A stretch of 64,000 nt of DNA from JALOLG01 sp963776935 (lineage in GTDB: Bacteria > Actinomycetota > Acidimicrobiia > Acidimicrobiales > Ilumatobacteraceae). The DNA lies in assembly GCA_963776935.1 (NCBI GenBank), contig CAVZOP010000007.1, positions 1 to 64,000 of the forward strand, in the 5' to 3' direction. Every line of letters begins with the position of its first letter. Position 1 is the stretch's first letter. The notes under the pieces are model-generated. The model did no database searches. It was not told the origin of the DNA and worked only from the letters and a program-made list of their open reading frames with translations. This document shows, piece by piece, positions 27,037-35,034 of this stretch. The position numbers and the translations under genes are program-made.

Positions 27037-28206
27037 TCAGCCGACGCGGCCGAGGAACTTGCCGAGGGGTGCGCTCACCTGATCGACGTTGATCAGGAAC
27101 GCGTCGTGACCGTGCGGTGAGTCGACTTCGGCGTACGAGCTGGGAGTCCCCTGCCGGGTGAGCATCTCGTGGATCAGGCGCTGCTGGTAGGACGGGTAGA
27201 GCATGTCGCTCGAGATCCCGATCGCCAGCGACGGGACCGTGATGCGCGCCATCGCGCTCTCGACCGACCCGCGCGATCGGGCGATGTCGTGCAGGTCCAT
27301 CGCCTTGCCGATCACGAGGTAGCTGTTGGCGTCGAAACGGTGCACCAGCCGCTCGCCGTGGTACTCGAGGTAGCGCTCGACCTCGAACTGCTGCCACAGC
27401 CCGAACGTGTCGCCGAACGCCGGCCGGTCGGCCAGATCGCGGCCGAATCGATCGGTGAACACGTTGTCGCTGCGGAACGTGACCTGGGCGATCTGGCGGG
27501 CGATGGCGAGACCCTCGGACGGGCCGTCACCGGGCTCGGCGTCGTAGTAGTCGCCACCGCGCCACCGTGGGTCGAGGCGGATCGCACGGCGACCGATCGC
27601 GCCCCACGCGATCTGCTGGGCGGTGGCCTGCATGCACGCCGCGATCGGGGCGATCGAGCGCACGCGCCGCGGGTACGTGATGGCCCATTCGAGGACCTGC
27701 ATTCCACCCATCGATCCGCCGACGACCGCGTGCCACGACTCGATTCCGAGGTACGGCATGAGACGGACCTGGGCGCGAACCATGTCGCGGATCGTGACAA
27801 CGGGGAAGCGCGATCCGTACGGGCGACCGTCGACGGGGTGTGGCGACGCCGGCCCGGTGGAGCCCTGGCACCCGCCGAGCACGTTGGCGCAGACGACGAA
27901 CCACCGGTCGGTGTCGAGCGCCAGTCCGGGTCCGATGACATCGGACCACCAGCCCGGTGCGTTGTGGCCCGTGCCGGCGCGGCCCGAGGCGTGACTGTCG
28001 CCGGTCCACGCGTGGCAGACGAGGACGGCGTTCGAGCGATCCTCGTTGAGCACGCCCCACGTCTCGTAAGCGATCACGACGTCGCGAAGGGCGACGCCGC
28101 TCTCGAGCGCGAACGGGTGGTCGTTGGCGAACGTGAAGAACCGGCGGCATCCGGCTGGATCGGTCGGTTGCCAGGCCCCGGTCACCGGGAGCGGCTCAGT
28201 GCTCAC
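27037..28206 (-). CDS. metX: Homoserine O-acetyltransferase
   Basis: 389 residues, family length. Alpha/beta-hydrolase fold that transfers an acyl group from acetyl-CoA to homoserine in methionine synthesis. Family motifs: AYETWGVLN near 48, VVCANVLGGCQGSTGP near 105, the nucleophile elbow VVGGSMGGMQVLEW (Ser about 166), DMLYPSYQQ with the catalytic Asp, and SPHGHDAFLI with the catalytic His. A GAGGAGG ribosome site precedes the GTG-rich start region. Upstream is a SAM riboswitch-like leader, consistent with end-product control. Confidence 0.95.
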   Translation of the reverse strand: MSTEPLPVTGAWQPTDPAGCRRFFTFANDHPFALESGVALRDVVIAYETWGVLNEDRSNAVLVCHAWTGDSHASGRAGTGHNAPGWWSDVIGPGLALDTDRWFVVCANVLGGCQGSTGPASPHPVDGRPYGSRFPVVTIRDMVRAQVRLMPYLGIESWHAVVGGSMGGMQVLEWAITYPRRVRSIAPIAACMQATAQQIAWGAIGRRAIRLDPRWRGGDYYDAEPGDGPSEGLAIARQIAQVTFRSDNVFTDRFGRDLADRPAFGDTFGLWQQFEVERYLEYHGERLVHRFDANSYLVIGKAMDLHDIARSRGSVESAMARITVPSLAIGISSDMLYPSYQQRLIHEMLTRQGTPSSYAEVDSPHGHDAFLINVDQVSAPLGKFLGRVG

Positions 28207-28239
28207 GTCGCCTCCTCAGCGCGCGTCTCGTCGTGTCTT

Positions 28240-28385
28240 GCAGTGCATCGCGAGCGGCACGAACGCCGGGTTGCCGGACGGATCCGGCCACATCCCACCG
28301 TTGCCGGTGGAGGCACCTTGGAGCGTTCATCCAGGTTGCCGGGCCCATTGTGCGGGCCGCTCGAAATGCTGCACCGAGCGTACAG
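28240..28385 (-). ncRNA. SAM riboswitch-like leader (SAM-I/SAM-IV clan) upstream of metX
   Basis: On the metX strand: a P3 hairpin GGCCC-GCACAAT-GGGCC, the conserved GGCAACC (forward 28334-28340), a P4 stem UGGA-UGAACGC-UCCA, the conserved AAGGUGC right after it (28313-28319), and then a perfect extra hairpin CCACCG-GCAA-CGGTGG as in SAM-IV. These are in the order of the SAM-I/SAM-IV core. It ends about 40-50 nt before the metX start, so control of initiation or a short expression platform is possible. Confidence 0.7.
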
Positions 28386-28414
28386 CGCGTGTGCGTCCGC
28401 CGACGACGCATAAA

Positions 28415-29296
28415 TCAACTCCGGTAGTGGTCGTCCTGCTCGGCGATCGCGGCAAGGCCGACGAGGGCGGTGAAGTCCTCGAACGCGACGAGCCCGTCGA
28501 GGTGATCACGGAGGCTGCCGTGGTCGTGGAGGATCGTCAGCGCCCGCTGCACGGCGTGGACCGCGGCGAACATCGCCGTCACCGGTGAGACCACCAACCG
28601 AAAGCCGAGCTGTCCGAGCTCGTCGGGCGTGAGCAACGGTGTCTTCCCCGTCTCGACCATGTTGGCGACGAGTACGACATCGGGGAGCGCGGCCGCGATC
28701 GCCTCCAGCTCGGCGATGCTCCCGGGCGCCTCGACGAACACCGCGTCGACACCGACGTCGCGCGCCATCTTCGCCCGCTCGATCGCGTCGGTGAGCCCGT
28801 TCACCGCCAGCGCGTCGGTACGCGCCGTCACGTGCAGGTGCACTCGGTGGTCACACGCGGCCCGGAGCTTGGCGAGCCAGTCGTCCACCGCGATGACCTG
28901 CTTGCCGGCCATGTGTCCGCAGCGCTTCGGCCACACCTGATCCTCGAGGAAGACCCCGGCCGCCCCCGCCGCCTCCCACATCTCCACGGTGCGGATGACG
29001 TTGATCGGGTTGCCGTATCCGGTGTCGCCGTCGACCACCACGAGTGATCCCGGGACGGCAACGCACACTCGCCGTGCCACGTCGGCCATCTCGGTCTGCG
29101 TGACGAGCCCGACGTCGGGCATCGCGAGCGTGCTCGCCGACACGCAGAAGCCGGACACGAACACGCCAGGGAAACCGGCTTCGACGGCGAGATGCGCCGA
29201 CAGCGCGTCCCACACACCCGGCAGCACGGTCGGCTCGCCGGTCGTCAGCAGGGCACGCAGGCGATCACCGGGGAGGGGCGGGGCGGTAGCACTCAT
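28415..29296 (-). CDS. Isocitrate lyase/PEP mutase superfamily protein
   Basis: 293 residues from ATG 29296 (MSATAPPLPGDRLRALL). TIM-barrel enzyme: GVWDALSAHLAVEAGF, VVVDGDTGYGNPINV with metal-binding Asp residues, and EDQVWPKRCGHMAGKQVI, the K-(K/R)-C-G-H active-site loop of carboxyphosphonoenolpyruvate mutase, methylisocitrate lyase and oxaloacetate decarboxylase-type members. It probably cleaves a C-C bond of a 2-hydroxy dicarboxylate; the substrate is not clear. The pdxA2/kinase genes lie nearby but in another unit. An 11-bp inverted repeat abuts the start codon. Confidence 0.85.
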   Translation of the reverse strand: MSATAPPLPGDRLRALLTTGEPTVLPGVWDALSAHLAVEAGFPGVFVSGFCVSASTLAMPDVGLVTQTEMADVARRVCVAVPGSLVVVDGDTGYGNPINVIRTVEMWEAAGAAGVFLEDQVWPKRCGHMAGKQVIAVDDWLAKLRAACDHRVHLHVTARTDALAVNGLTDAIERAKMARDVGVDAVFVEAPGSIAELEAIAAALPDVVLVANMVETGKTPLLTPDELGQLGFRLVVSPVTAMFAAVHAVQRALTILHDHGSLRDHLDGLVAFEDFTALVGLAAIAEQDDHYRS

Positions 29297-29330
29297 CGTG
29301 GCGGACCGTAACCGGGGGTGGTCCGCCACG
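29297..29330. promoter_or_regulatory. Inverted repeat at the start of the lyase gene
   Basis: CGTGGCGGACC (29297-29307) and GGTCCGCCACG (29320-29330), 11-bp perfect arms with a 12-nt loop, directly against the ATG at 29296. It may be an operator or a 5' UTR hairpin covering the start region. Confidence 0.5.
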
Positions 29331-29378
29331 GATGCACGGACCCGGCACCCGGTCAGGCACGCGGTTTGGGGACACGGT

Positions 29379-29384
29379 TAACGT
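29379..29384 (+). promoter_or_regulatory. -10 box, leaderless promoter (saccharopine dehydrogenase-like gene)
   Basis: TAACGT ends 6 nt before ATG 29391, so transcription would start at or next to the start codon. Confidence 0.5.
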
Positions 29385-29390
29385 CTCCCC

Positions 29391-30665
29391 ATGCGAGTCC
29401 TCGTGGTGGGTTCCGGCGGGGTCGGCTCGGCATTCGTGGCGATCGCGTCGAGTCGCGATGCCTATGAGCACATCACGATCGCCGACGTCGACGTCAAGAA
29501 GGCGGAGGCCGCCGTGGCGACGGCGAAGAACAACGACCGCGGCAGTCGTGTCGTGGCCGCCCAGATCGACGCCTCGTCGGAAGAGGCCGTCGCCGAACTG
29601 GCCCGCTCGGTCGATGCCCACGTGATCCTCAACGCCTGTGATCCGCGCCTCAACCCGTCGATCTTCGAGGGTGCGTTCCAGGCCGGCTGCCACTACGTCG
29701 ACATGGCGATGAACCTGTCGCAGCCACACCCGACCCGACCGTACGAGAAGTGCGGGATCCGCCTCGGCGACGGCCAGTTCGCGCAGCACCCGGTGTGGAA
29801 GAACCGCGGTCTGATGGCGCTCGTCGGGATGGGTGTCGAGCCCGGCTTCTCCGATGTCGCCGCCCGCTACGCCGCCGACGAACTGTTCTCGTCGATCACC
29901 GAGATCGGCGTGCGTGACGGTGCCGATCTCGTCGTCGAGGGGTACGACTTCGCGCCGACGTTCTCGATCTGGACGACGATCGAGGAGTGCCTCAACCCGC
30001 CGGTGATCTACGAGCGCGAGCGTGGCTGGTTCACCACCAGGCCGTTCAGCGAGCCGGAGATGTTCACGTTCCCGGACGGCATCGGGACGTTGCAGTGCGT
30101 CAACGTCGAGCACGAAGAGGTGATCCTGATGCCGCGCTGGATCGACGTCGAGCGGGTCACGTTCAAGTACGGGCTCGGCGAGGAGTTCATCGACGTCCTC
30201 AAGACGCTCCACAAGCTGTCGCTCGACCAGACGACGGTGGTCGACGTACGCGGGGTCAAGGTCTCGCCGCGCGACGTGGTCGCCGCGATCCTGCCCGACC
30301 CGGCCGAGCTCGGCGCCCAGATGCGAGGGCGGACGTGTGCCGGTTCCTGGGTGCGCGGGATCGGGCAGGACGGTGCGCCGCGTGAGGTGTACGTGTACCA
30401 CGTGGTCGACAACGCCTGGTCGATGAAGAAGTTCGGCCACCAGGCGGTCGTCTGGCAGACGGCCGTGATGCCCGCCGTCGCGATCGAGCTGATGGCCCAC
30501 GGCGTGTGGTCGGGGAACGGCATCGTCGGGCCCGAGGCGCTCCCCGCCCAGCCGTTCCTCGACCTGCTCGACGACCACGGCACCGAGTGGGACTGGGACG
30601 ACTACCTCGACCGCGCCCCCTCCCCCGCCGCCCCGACCGCCTCACCCCCCGAACTGTCTGCTTGA
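29391..30665 (+). CDS. Saccharopine dehydrogenase-like NAD(P)-binding enzyme
   Basis: 424 residues. The N-terminal Rossmann motif is MRVLVVGSGGVGSAFVAIA, followed by DVDVKKAE and HVILNACDPRLNPSIFEGAF, GCHYVDMAMN: the pattern of saccharopine/lysine-6/carboxynorspermidine dehydrogenases. GMGVEPGFSDVAARYAADEL marks the start of the catalytic domain. A Pro/Ala-rich tail follows. Its exact substrate is open; an amino-acid dehydrogenase or reductase acting on a Schiff base is likely. Leaderless start. Confidence 0.85.
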   Translation: MRVLVVGSGGVGSAFVAIASSRDAYEHITIADVDVKKAEAAVATAKNNDRGSRVVAAQIDASSEEAVAELARSVDAHVILNACDPRLNPSIFEGAFQAGCHYVDMAMNLSQPHPTRPYEKCGIRLGDGQFAQHPVWKNRGLMALVGMGVEPGFSDVAARYAADELFSSITEIGVRDGADLVVEGYDFAPTFSIWTTIEECLNPPVIYERERGWFTTRPFSEPEMFTFPDGIGTLQCVNVEHEEVILMPRWIDVERVTFKYGLGEEFIDVLKTLHKLSLDQTTVVDVRGVKVSPRDVVAAILPDPAELGAQMRGRTCAGSWVRGIGQDGAPREVYVYHVVDNAWSMKKFGHQAVVWQTAVMPAVAIELMAHGVWSGNGIVGPEALPAQPFLDLLDDHGTEWDWDDYLDRAPSPAAPTASPPELSA

Positions 30666-30696
30666 GACTGCCCGCCGGCCCGTCTGAAGCAGACAG
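30654..30696 (+). terminator. Stop-codon-embedded hairpin between convergent genes
   Basis: CTGTCTGCTT (30654-30663) pairs with AAGCAGACAG (30687-30696), 10-bp perfect arms. The left arm begins inside the last codons of the dehydrogenase gene. No T-run; likely terminates the plus-strand gene against the convergent pdxA. Confidence 0.6.
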
Positions 30697-30714
30697 AACG
30701 GTCAGGGGGTCAGG

Positions 30715-31699
30715 TCACGGCGTCAGTTTGTGGGCGTAGGCGAGGGCGTGGGTGAGGGACTCGGTGAAGGCGATGCCCTGCCAGGCGATGTCGAAGGCGG
30801 TGCCGTGGTCGACCGACGTGCGGATGATCGGCAGGCCGAGCGTGACGTTCACGCCGGTGTCGAACGCGAGCAGCTTCATCGGTCCGTGGCCCTGGTCGTG
30901 GTACATGCACACGATCGCGTCGAACCGCTTCTGGTGGACGGCCTGGTAGAAGACGGTGTCGGCGGGGTGCGGACCGCTGGCGTCGATGCCCGCCGCTCGC
31001 GCGTGCTCGATCGCCGGGGCGATGTGCTCGGCGTCCTCGTCGCCGAACAGTCCGTGCTCGCCGGCGTGCGGGTTGAGCCCGCACACGGCGATCCGCGGGA
31101 CGTCGAGGAACCGCCGCAACGTGGCGTTCGTCAACTCGATCACGTCGAGGACACGCTGGGGCCGCACCCGCTCGATGGCCTCGCGCAGCGAACAGTGCGT
31201 GCTGACGTGGGTGACGGCGAGATCGCCGCTGGTGAGCATCATCGTGACCTTCGAGGCGCCGCACAGCGAGGCGATGAACTCGGTGTGACCGACGAACGCA
31301 GGATCGCTGAGCTGCGTCGCTTCCTTGTTCATCGGCATCGTGACGATGCCCGCGACCAGCCCATCGAGGGCGTCGGCCGTCGCCCGCTCGACGTAGTCAC
31401 GCGCCGCCGCGCCGACTGCGACCGTCGAGCTCGCCGGGCCGGTGTTGGTCGGCCGTCAGGCACTTCAGGTCGACGACACCCAGTCGTCCGGGTTCGACGT
31501 CGACGGGCGAGGCGATGGCGTGCACATCGACGTCGACGCCGAGCAGCTCGCAGCCGTGCGACAGGATCGCGGCGTCGCCGTAGACGACGACCGAGCCGTC
31601 GAGCAGGTCGCCGTCGGCGGCGCGCCGCAGGACGATCTCGGGGCCGACGCCCGACGCATCCCCCATCGTGATGGCCATCGGCGCCGGCTGCACGGTCAT
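30715..31699 (-). CDS. pdxA2: PdxA-type dehydrogenase, probably PdxA2 (one frameshift)
   Basis: About 327 residues. N-terminus MAITMGDASGVGPEIVLRRA; after a one-base shift at about 31450 (TADNTGPASSTVAVGAAARD) it continues with YVERATADALDG, TMPMNKEA, VTHVSTHCSL and IVCMYHDQGHGPMKLLAFDT, whose His/Asp residues bind the metal. PdxA makes a pyridoxal precursor, but PdxA2 paralogues oxidise 4-phospho-D-threonate/erythronate. Its start overlaps the stop (ATGA) of a four-carbon acid sugar kinase that would supply that substrate, so PdxA2 is the better call. Confidence 0.82.
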
Positions 31700-32826
31700 G
31701 GCGTGAGTGTGCCCCAGATGAGATCGACAAGCGCGTCCGGGCCCCCGAAGCCTCCCGCCCGCGTCACGATCAGCGGCCGGTCCCGGCCGGGCCGCAGCGA
31801 CCACGGTGTGCCATCGACCACCAACCCACCGACGTCGAGACGCTCCGGACCGAGCACCGCGTCGGCGGTGTCGCCACCGATCACCACCATCGCGCCGAGC
31901 TCGTGGGCGGCCGAGATCGCGGACACCGCCCGCGCCATCTCCGCCATCGCCCGAGCGGCCACGTCGGGCGACATCGGCTCGTCCGCTGCGGGCGGTGCGA
32001 GCACCACTGGATCCCCCGCGGCGAGCGCGTCCACGGCGAGCTCGTAACCGTCGCGGAGCACCCGCGCCCCGCGTTCGGCCGTCCGATCCACCTGCTCGAC
32101 GGCCCGCGGGTGGGCGCTGCCGCACACGACCAGCACGGAACCGCGCACGCTCGGACGTTCGTTGCGTTCCTCGCTGTCGAAGAGCCGTGCCCCGGCGGCG
32201 CCGATGGCGCCCGACGTGCCGGCGAGCAGCACACCCTCGACGCCGACCCACCGGTTGGCGATGGCGGCCAGGTCGTTGTCGGTCGCCGCGTCGGCGACGG
32301 CGATCCCGCCGGGCACCTCGAGCCAGTCGACGAGATCGGTGAGATCGTGGCAGCCGACCACATCGAGCGCCCCCGCAGTCTTCAACAAGTCGGCCGGGCG
32401 GCTGGTGCTGATCGGTGCCCGCACGTCGCGCCCGGCCGCCCCCTCGTGGACCGGGACGCCATCGTCGTACACGATCCCTCCGACGCACGTCCGGCCGAGC
32501 GCCGGGTAGGCCGGGATCACCAGCACCGGATGGCCAGACGCAGCGTGTCGCGCCACCAACTCGCTCGCCCAGTTGCCGCGCAGCGTGCTGTCGATCTTGT
32601 GGGCAGAGCGGGTGGCTGCGATCACGCCGACCTTCACGGCTCGCGACGCGGCCGTGTCGGCCACGACGTGACGCGTGGCGATGTCGATCACCGCCGCGCG
32701 CGACCCGACGCCGGAGAGCTCGCCCAGGTTGGTGAGCATGGGAACGACACCGGCACCGTCGTGGGCCAGCGCGCCCGCCGTCTCGAGGGCACCGGTTCGG
32801 TCATCGGCGGCGACCAGGAACTCCAC
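31696..32826 (-). CDS. Four-carbon acid sugar kinase (DUF1537 family)
   Basis: 376 residues, GTG start. The N-terminal domain begins with FLVAADDRTGALETAGAL (the ADDRTGA substrate motif) and contains KVGVIAATRSAHKIDSTLRG (KxDStlRG). The C-terminal nucleotide domain ends MVVIGGDTADAVLGP and LIVTRAGGFGGPDALVDLI. The family phosphorylates D-threonate/D-erythronate or related 3-oxo four-carbon acids. Overlap with the pdxA2 gene indicates one catabolic unit producing dihydroxyacetone phosphate. Confidence 0.9.
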   Translation of the reverse strand: MEFLVAADDRTGALETAGALAHDGAGVVPMLTNLGELSGVGSRAAVIDIATRHVVADTAASRAVKVGVIAATRSAHKIDSTLRGNWASELVARHAASGHPVLVIPAYPALGRTCVGGIVYDDGVPVHEGAAGRDVRAPISTSRPADLLKTAGALDVVGCHDLTDLVDWLEVPGGIAVADAATDNDLAAIANRWVGVEGVLLAGTSGAIGAAGARLFDSEERNERPSVRGSVLVVCGSAHPRAVEQVDRTAERGARVLRDGYELAVDALAAGDPVVLAPPAADEPMSPDVAARAMAEMARAVSAISAAHELGAMVVIGGDTADAVLGPERLDVGGLVVDGTPWSLRPGRDRPLIVTRAGGFGGPDALVDLIWGTLTP

Positions 32827-32857
32827 GTCCGTATTCTGACCGACTCGGGGCGGCGGC

Positions 32858-32863
32858 TACGTT
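32858..32863 (+). promoter_or_regulatory. -10 box, leaderless promoter (alpha/beta hydrolase)
   Basis: TACGTT ends 8 nt before ATG 32872; no Shine-Dalgarno between. Confidence 0.5.
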
Positions 32864-32871
32864 CCCCCGTC

Positions 32872-33708
32872 ATGCCCTTCACACGCAACGGTGACTGTGA
32901 GCTGTACTACGAGACGTTCGGCTCGCCCAGCGACCCGACGCTGCTCCTCATCAACGGACTCGGCAGCCAGTGCATCAACTACGCCGAGGCGTGGTGCGAG
33001 AAGTTCGTCGCCCGCGGGTTCCACGTCATCCGGTTCGACAACCGCGACGTGGGCCTGTCGACGCACTTCAACGATGCGCCGGTCGGTGGGCGGGGCGAGG
33101 CCTACGTGCTGTCCGACATGGCGAACGACGCGATCGCGGTCCTCGACGCCAACGGCGTCGAACAGGCGCACATCATGGGCCTGTCGATGGGCGGGATGAT
33201 CGCCCAGACGCTCGCCATCGAGCACCCCGACCGCTTGCTGTCGATGACGTCGGTGATGTCCGACACGAGCGAGCCCGACCGCCGGAGCGCGTCGCCGGAG
33301 GCGTGGGCCCACCTGACCCGTCCACCGGCGACGAACCGCGACGAGTACGTCGCCGGCCACGTGGCCGGGATGCGGATCTGGGGGAGCCCCGCCTACGCCG
33401 ACGACGATCGCTGGCGGGCCGACGCCGAACGAGCCTTCGACCGCTGCTTCGACCCGTCCGGCACTCGACGCCAGTTCCTCGCCATCGAGGCCTCACCCCC
33501 TCGGGCGGAACTGCTCCGCAAGATCGACCTCCCCGTGCTCGTGATCCACGGCGACTGCGACACGCTGATCGGCGTCGAGGGCGGTCGGCGCACCGCCGAG
33601 CTGATCCCAGGCGCCCGGCTCGAGGTGATCGAGGGCATGGGCCACGACTACCCCCCGCAGATGTGGGACCACTGGGTCGCGCTGGTCGGCGACTTCGCCC
33701 TCGGCTGA
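32872..33708 (+). CDS. Alpha/beta hydrolase
   Basis: 278 residues from ATG 32872. LLLINGLGSQCINYAEAWCE gives the oxyanion region, FDNRDVGLS is a typical strand-turn, HIMGLSMGGMIAQTLAIEHP holds the nucleophile (GLSMGG), VIHGDCDTLIGVEGG the acid, and GMGHDYPPQMW the catalytic His. The substrate is unknown; sequence style is that of lactone or ester hydrolases. An open frame continues far upstream of the ATG but it is antisense to the kinase and not protein-like. Confidence 0.9.
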   Translation: MPFTRNGDCELYYETFGSPSDPTLLLINGLGSQCINYAEAWCEKFVARGFHVIRFDNRDVGLSTHFNDAPVGGRGEAYVLSDMANDAIAVLDANGVEQAHIMGLSMGGMIAQTLAIEHPDRLLSMTSVMSDTSEPDRRSASPEAWAHLTRPPATNRDEYVAGHVAGMRIWGSPAYADDDRWRADAERAFDRCFDPSGTRRQFLAIEASPPRAELLRKIDLPVLVIHGDCDTLIGVEGGRRTAELIPGARLEVIEGMGHDYPPQMWDHWVALVGDFALG

Positions 33709-33712
33709 CTCG

Positions 33713-33759
33713 ATCTCGTGAAGTTTCGGCGCCGTCAGGACGCCGAAACTTCACGAGAT
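33713..33759. terminator. Long perfect bidirectional hairpin between convergent genes
   Basis: 19-bp perfect arms (33713-33731 and 33741-33759) with a 9-nt loop. It includes the stop codon of the minus-strand DUF4262 gene and starts 5 nt after the hydrolase stop. No T-run. Confidence 0.75.
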
Positions 33760-34242
33760 GGGGTCGAGCGTGCCGAGGACCGGCTGGGCGAGGCGCATCC
33801 GCTGGTCGTAGCCGGTCTCGTACGGCATGAACCCGTTGCGGTCGGGATAGAGCAGCTGCACCAGCTCGAACGGCTCACCCCGGTACCACGCGATCGCGGT
33901 CGGGAAGAACGCGCCGTAGGTCGCGAGGTCGACGCGTCCGAACGCGCACCGCAGGTCGTTGTCGAGCAGGCCGACCACCTCGACACCGAGCGGGATCTCG
34001 GTGCCGCCCCGACAGGCGTCGACGACGAGCTCGAGCAGACCGTTGGCCGCGGCCGGGGTCAGCCCGAACACGGCGACCTCGGCGAACCCCACCGCGGCAG
34101 GGACTCCGATCGTGTACGCGTAGGCCGGGGTCGGCGGATCCGTGTCGGTCCGGGGCGTGATCGCCTCGAGCGCCCACCCGTTGGTCTCGATCATCCATTC
34201 GATCTTCTCGGCGTGTGGGATGTGGAAGTCGGGCAGCTCCAT
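33751..34242 (-). CDS. DUF4262 domain protein
   Basis: 163 residues; ATG 34242 chosen because AGGAAG lies 5 nt upstream. AYAYTIGVPAAVGFAEVAVF (about 40-60) is the family signature (YTIGL..), and a second block reads FELVQLLYPDRNGFMPYETG. The family is small, soluble and of unknown function. Confidence 0.82.
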   Translation of the reverse strand: MELPDFHIPHAEKIEWMIETNGWALEAITPRTDTDPPTPAYAYTIGVPAAVGFAEVAVFGLTPAAANGLLELVVDACRGGTEIPLGVEVVGLLDNDLRCAFGRVDLATYGAFFPTAIAWYRGEPFELVQLLYPDRNGFMPYETGYDQRMRLAQPVLGTLDPIS

Positions 34243-34283
34243 CGGCACTTCCTACCAGCGGCCGCGACCCGCACGACCGCAGC

Positions 34284-34289
34284 TACCGT
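34284..34289 (+). promoter_or_regulatory. -10 box, leaderless promoter (SURF1)
   Basis: TACCGT ends 9 nt before ATG 34299. Confidence 0.4.
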
Positions 34290-34298
34290 CGCCACGAG

Positions 34299-35024
34299 AT
34301 GTACCGGTTCCTCCTGCGCCCCAAGTGGATCGGGTTCCACCTGCTCGTCGTCGCCGGCATCGTGGCGATGGTCAACCTCGGGTTCTGGCAGCTCCGCCGT
34401 CTCGAGCAGCGGCGCGACTTCAACGCCAGGGTCGAGGTTCGCAGCGAGCTGCCCCCCGAGCCTCTGGACGACGTGGTGGCCAGCGGCTCGCCCGACGAGA
34501 TCGAGTGGCGACTCGTCACGGTCGACGGCCGGTACCTCGCCGACGAGCAGTTCGTGGTCATCAACCGCTCACAGGGCGGGCGCGCCGGCGACAACGTGGT
34601 CACGCCACTGGATCTGGGCGACGGCCGAACGCTGATCGTGAACCGTGGTTTCATCCCGTTGGGCGACGAGCCTCCGCCGCCGCCGGATGGAGACGTCGCC
34701 ATCACCGGACGGATCCGGCAGTCCCAGGAGCGCCGCACGGGACAGCTCTCCGACCCCTCCGATGGCGACCTGACCGAGGTGCAGCGCCTCGACATCCCAC
34801 GCGTCGCGCCGCAACTGCCCGGCGAGGTCGTACCCGTCTACATCGACCTCCAGACGTCCGATCCGCCGGAAGCCGCCGGGCTTCCCGAACCGGTGCCCCG
34901 ACCACCCCTCGGCGAAGGGCCGCACCTGTCGTACGCGGTGCAATGGTTCATATTCTCCATCTGCGTCGCCATCGGATGGGTGCTCGCCGTCCGCCGATCG
35001 ATCGCCACCCGCCGTCGGGCGTGA
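34299..35024 (+). CDS. SURF1 family protein (cytochrome c oxidase assembly)
   Basis: 241 residues with the two terminal membrane spans of SURF1: WIGFHLLVVAGIVAMVNLGF (about 9-28), then WQLRRLEQRRDFNA, and WFIFSICVAIGWVLAVRR near the C-terminus. Between them GRTLIVNRGFIPL and EWRLVTVDGRYLADEQFVVI fit the conserved core. SURF1 helps insert haem into the aa3-type oxidase. Divergent from the DUF4262 gene. Confidence 0.9.
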   Translation: MYRFLLRPKWIGFHLLVVAGIVAMVNLGFWQLRRLEQRRDFNARVEVRSELPPEPLDDVVASGSPDEIEWRLVTVDGRYLADEQFVVINRSQGGRAGDNVVTPLDLGDGRTLIVNRGFIPLGDEPPPPPDGDVAITGRIRQSQERRTGQLSDPSDGDLTEVQRLDIPRVAPQLPGEVVPVYIDLQTSDPPEAAGLPEPVPRPPLGEGPHLSYAVQWFIFSICVAIGWVLAVRRSIATRRRA

Positions 35025-35034
35025 TCGAGCGGGC

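Noticed and set aside
31903..32871. Long N-terminal extension of the alpha/beta hydrolase
   Set aside because: The extension is antisense to the four-carbon acid sugar kinase; the -10 box at 32858 and ATG 32872 give a normal hydrolase length.
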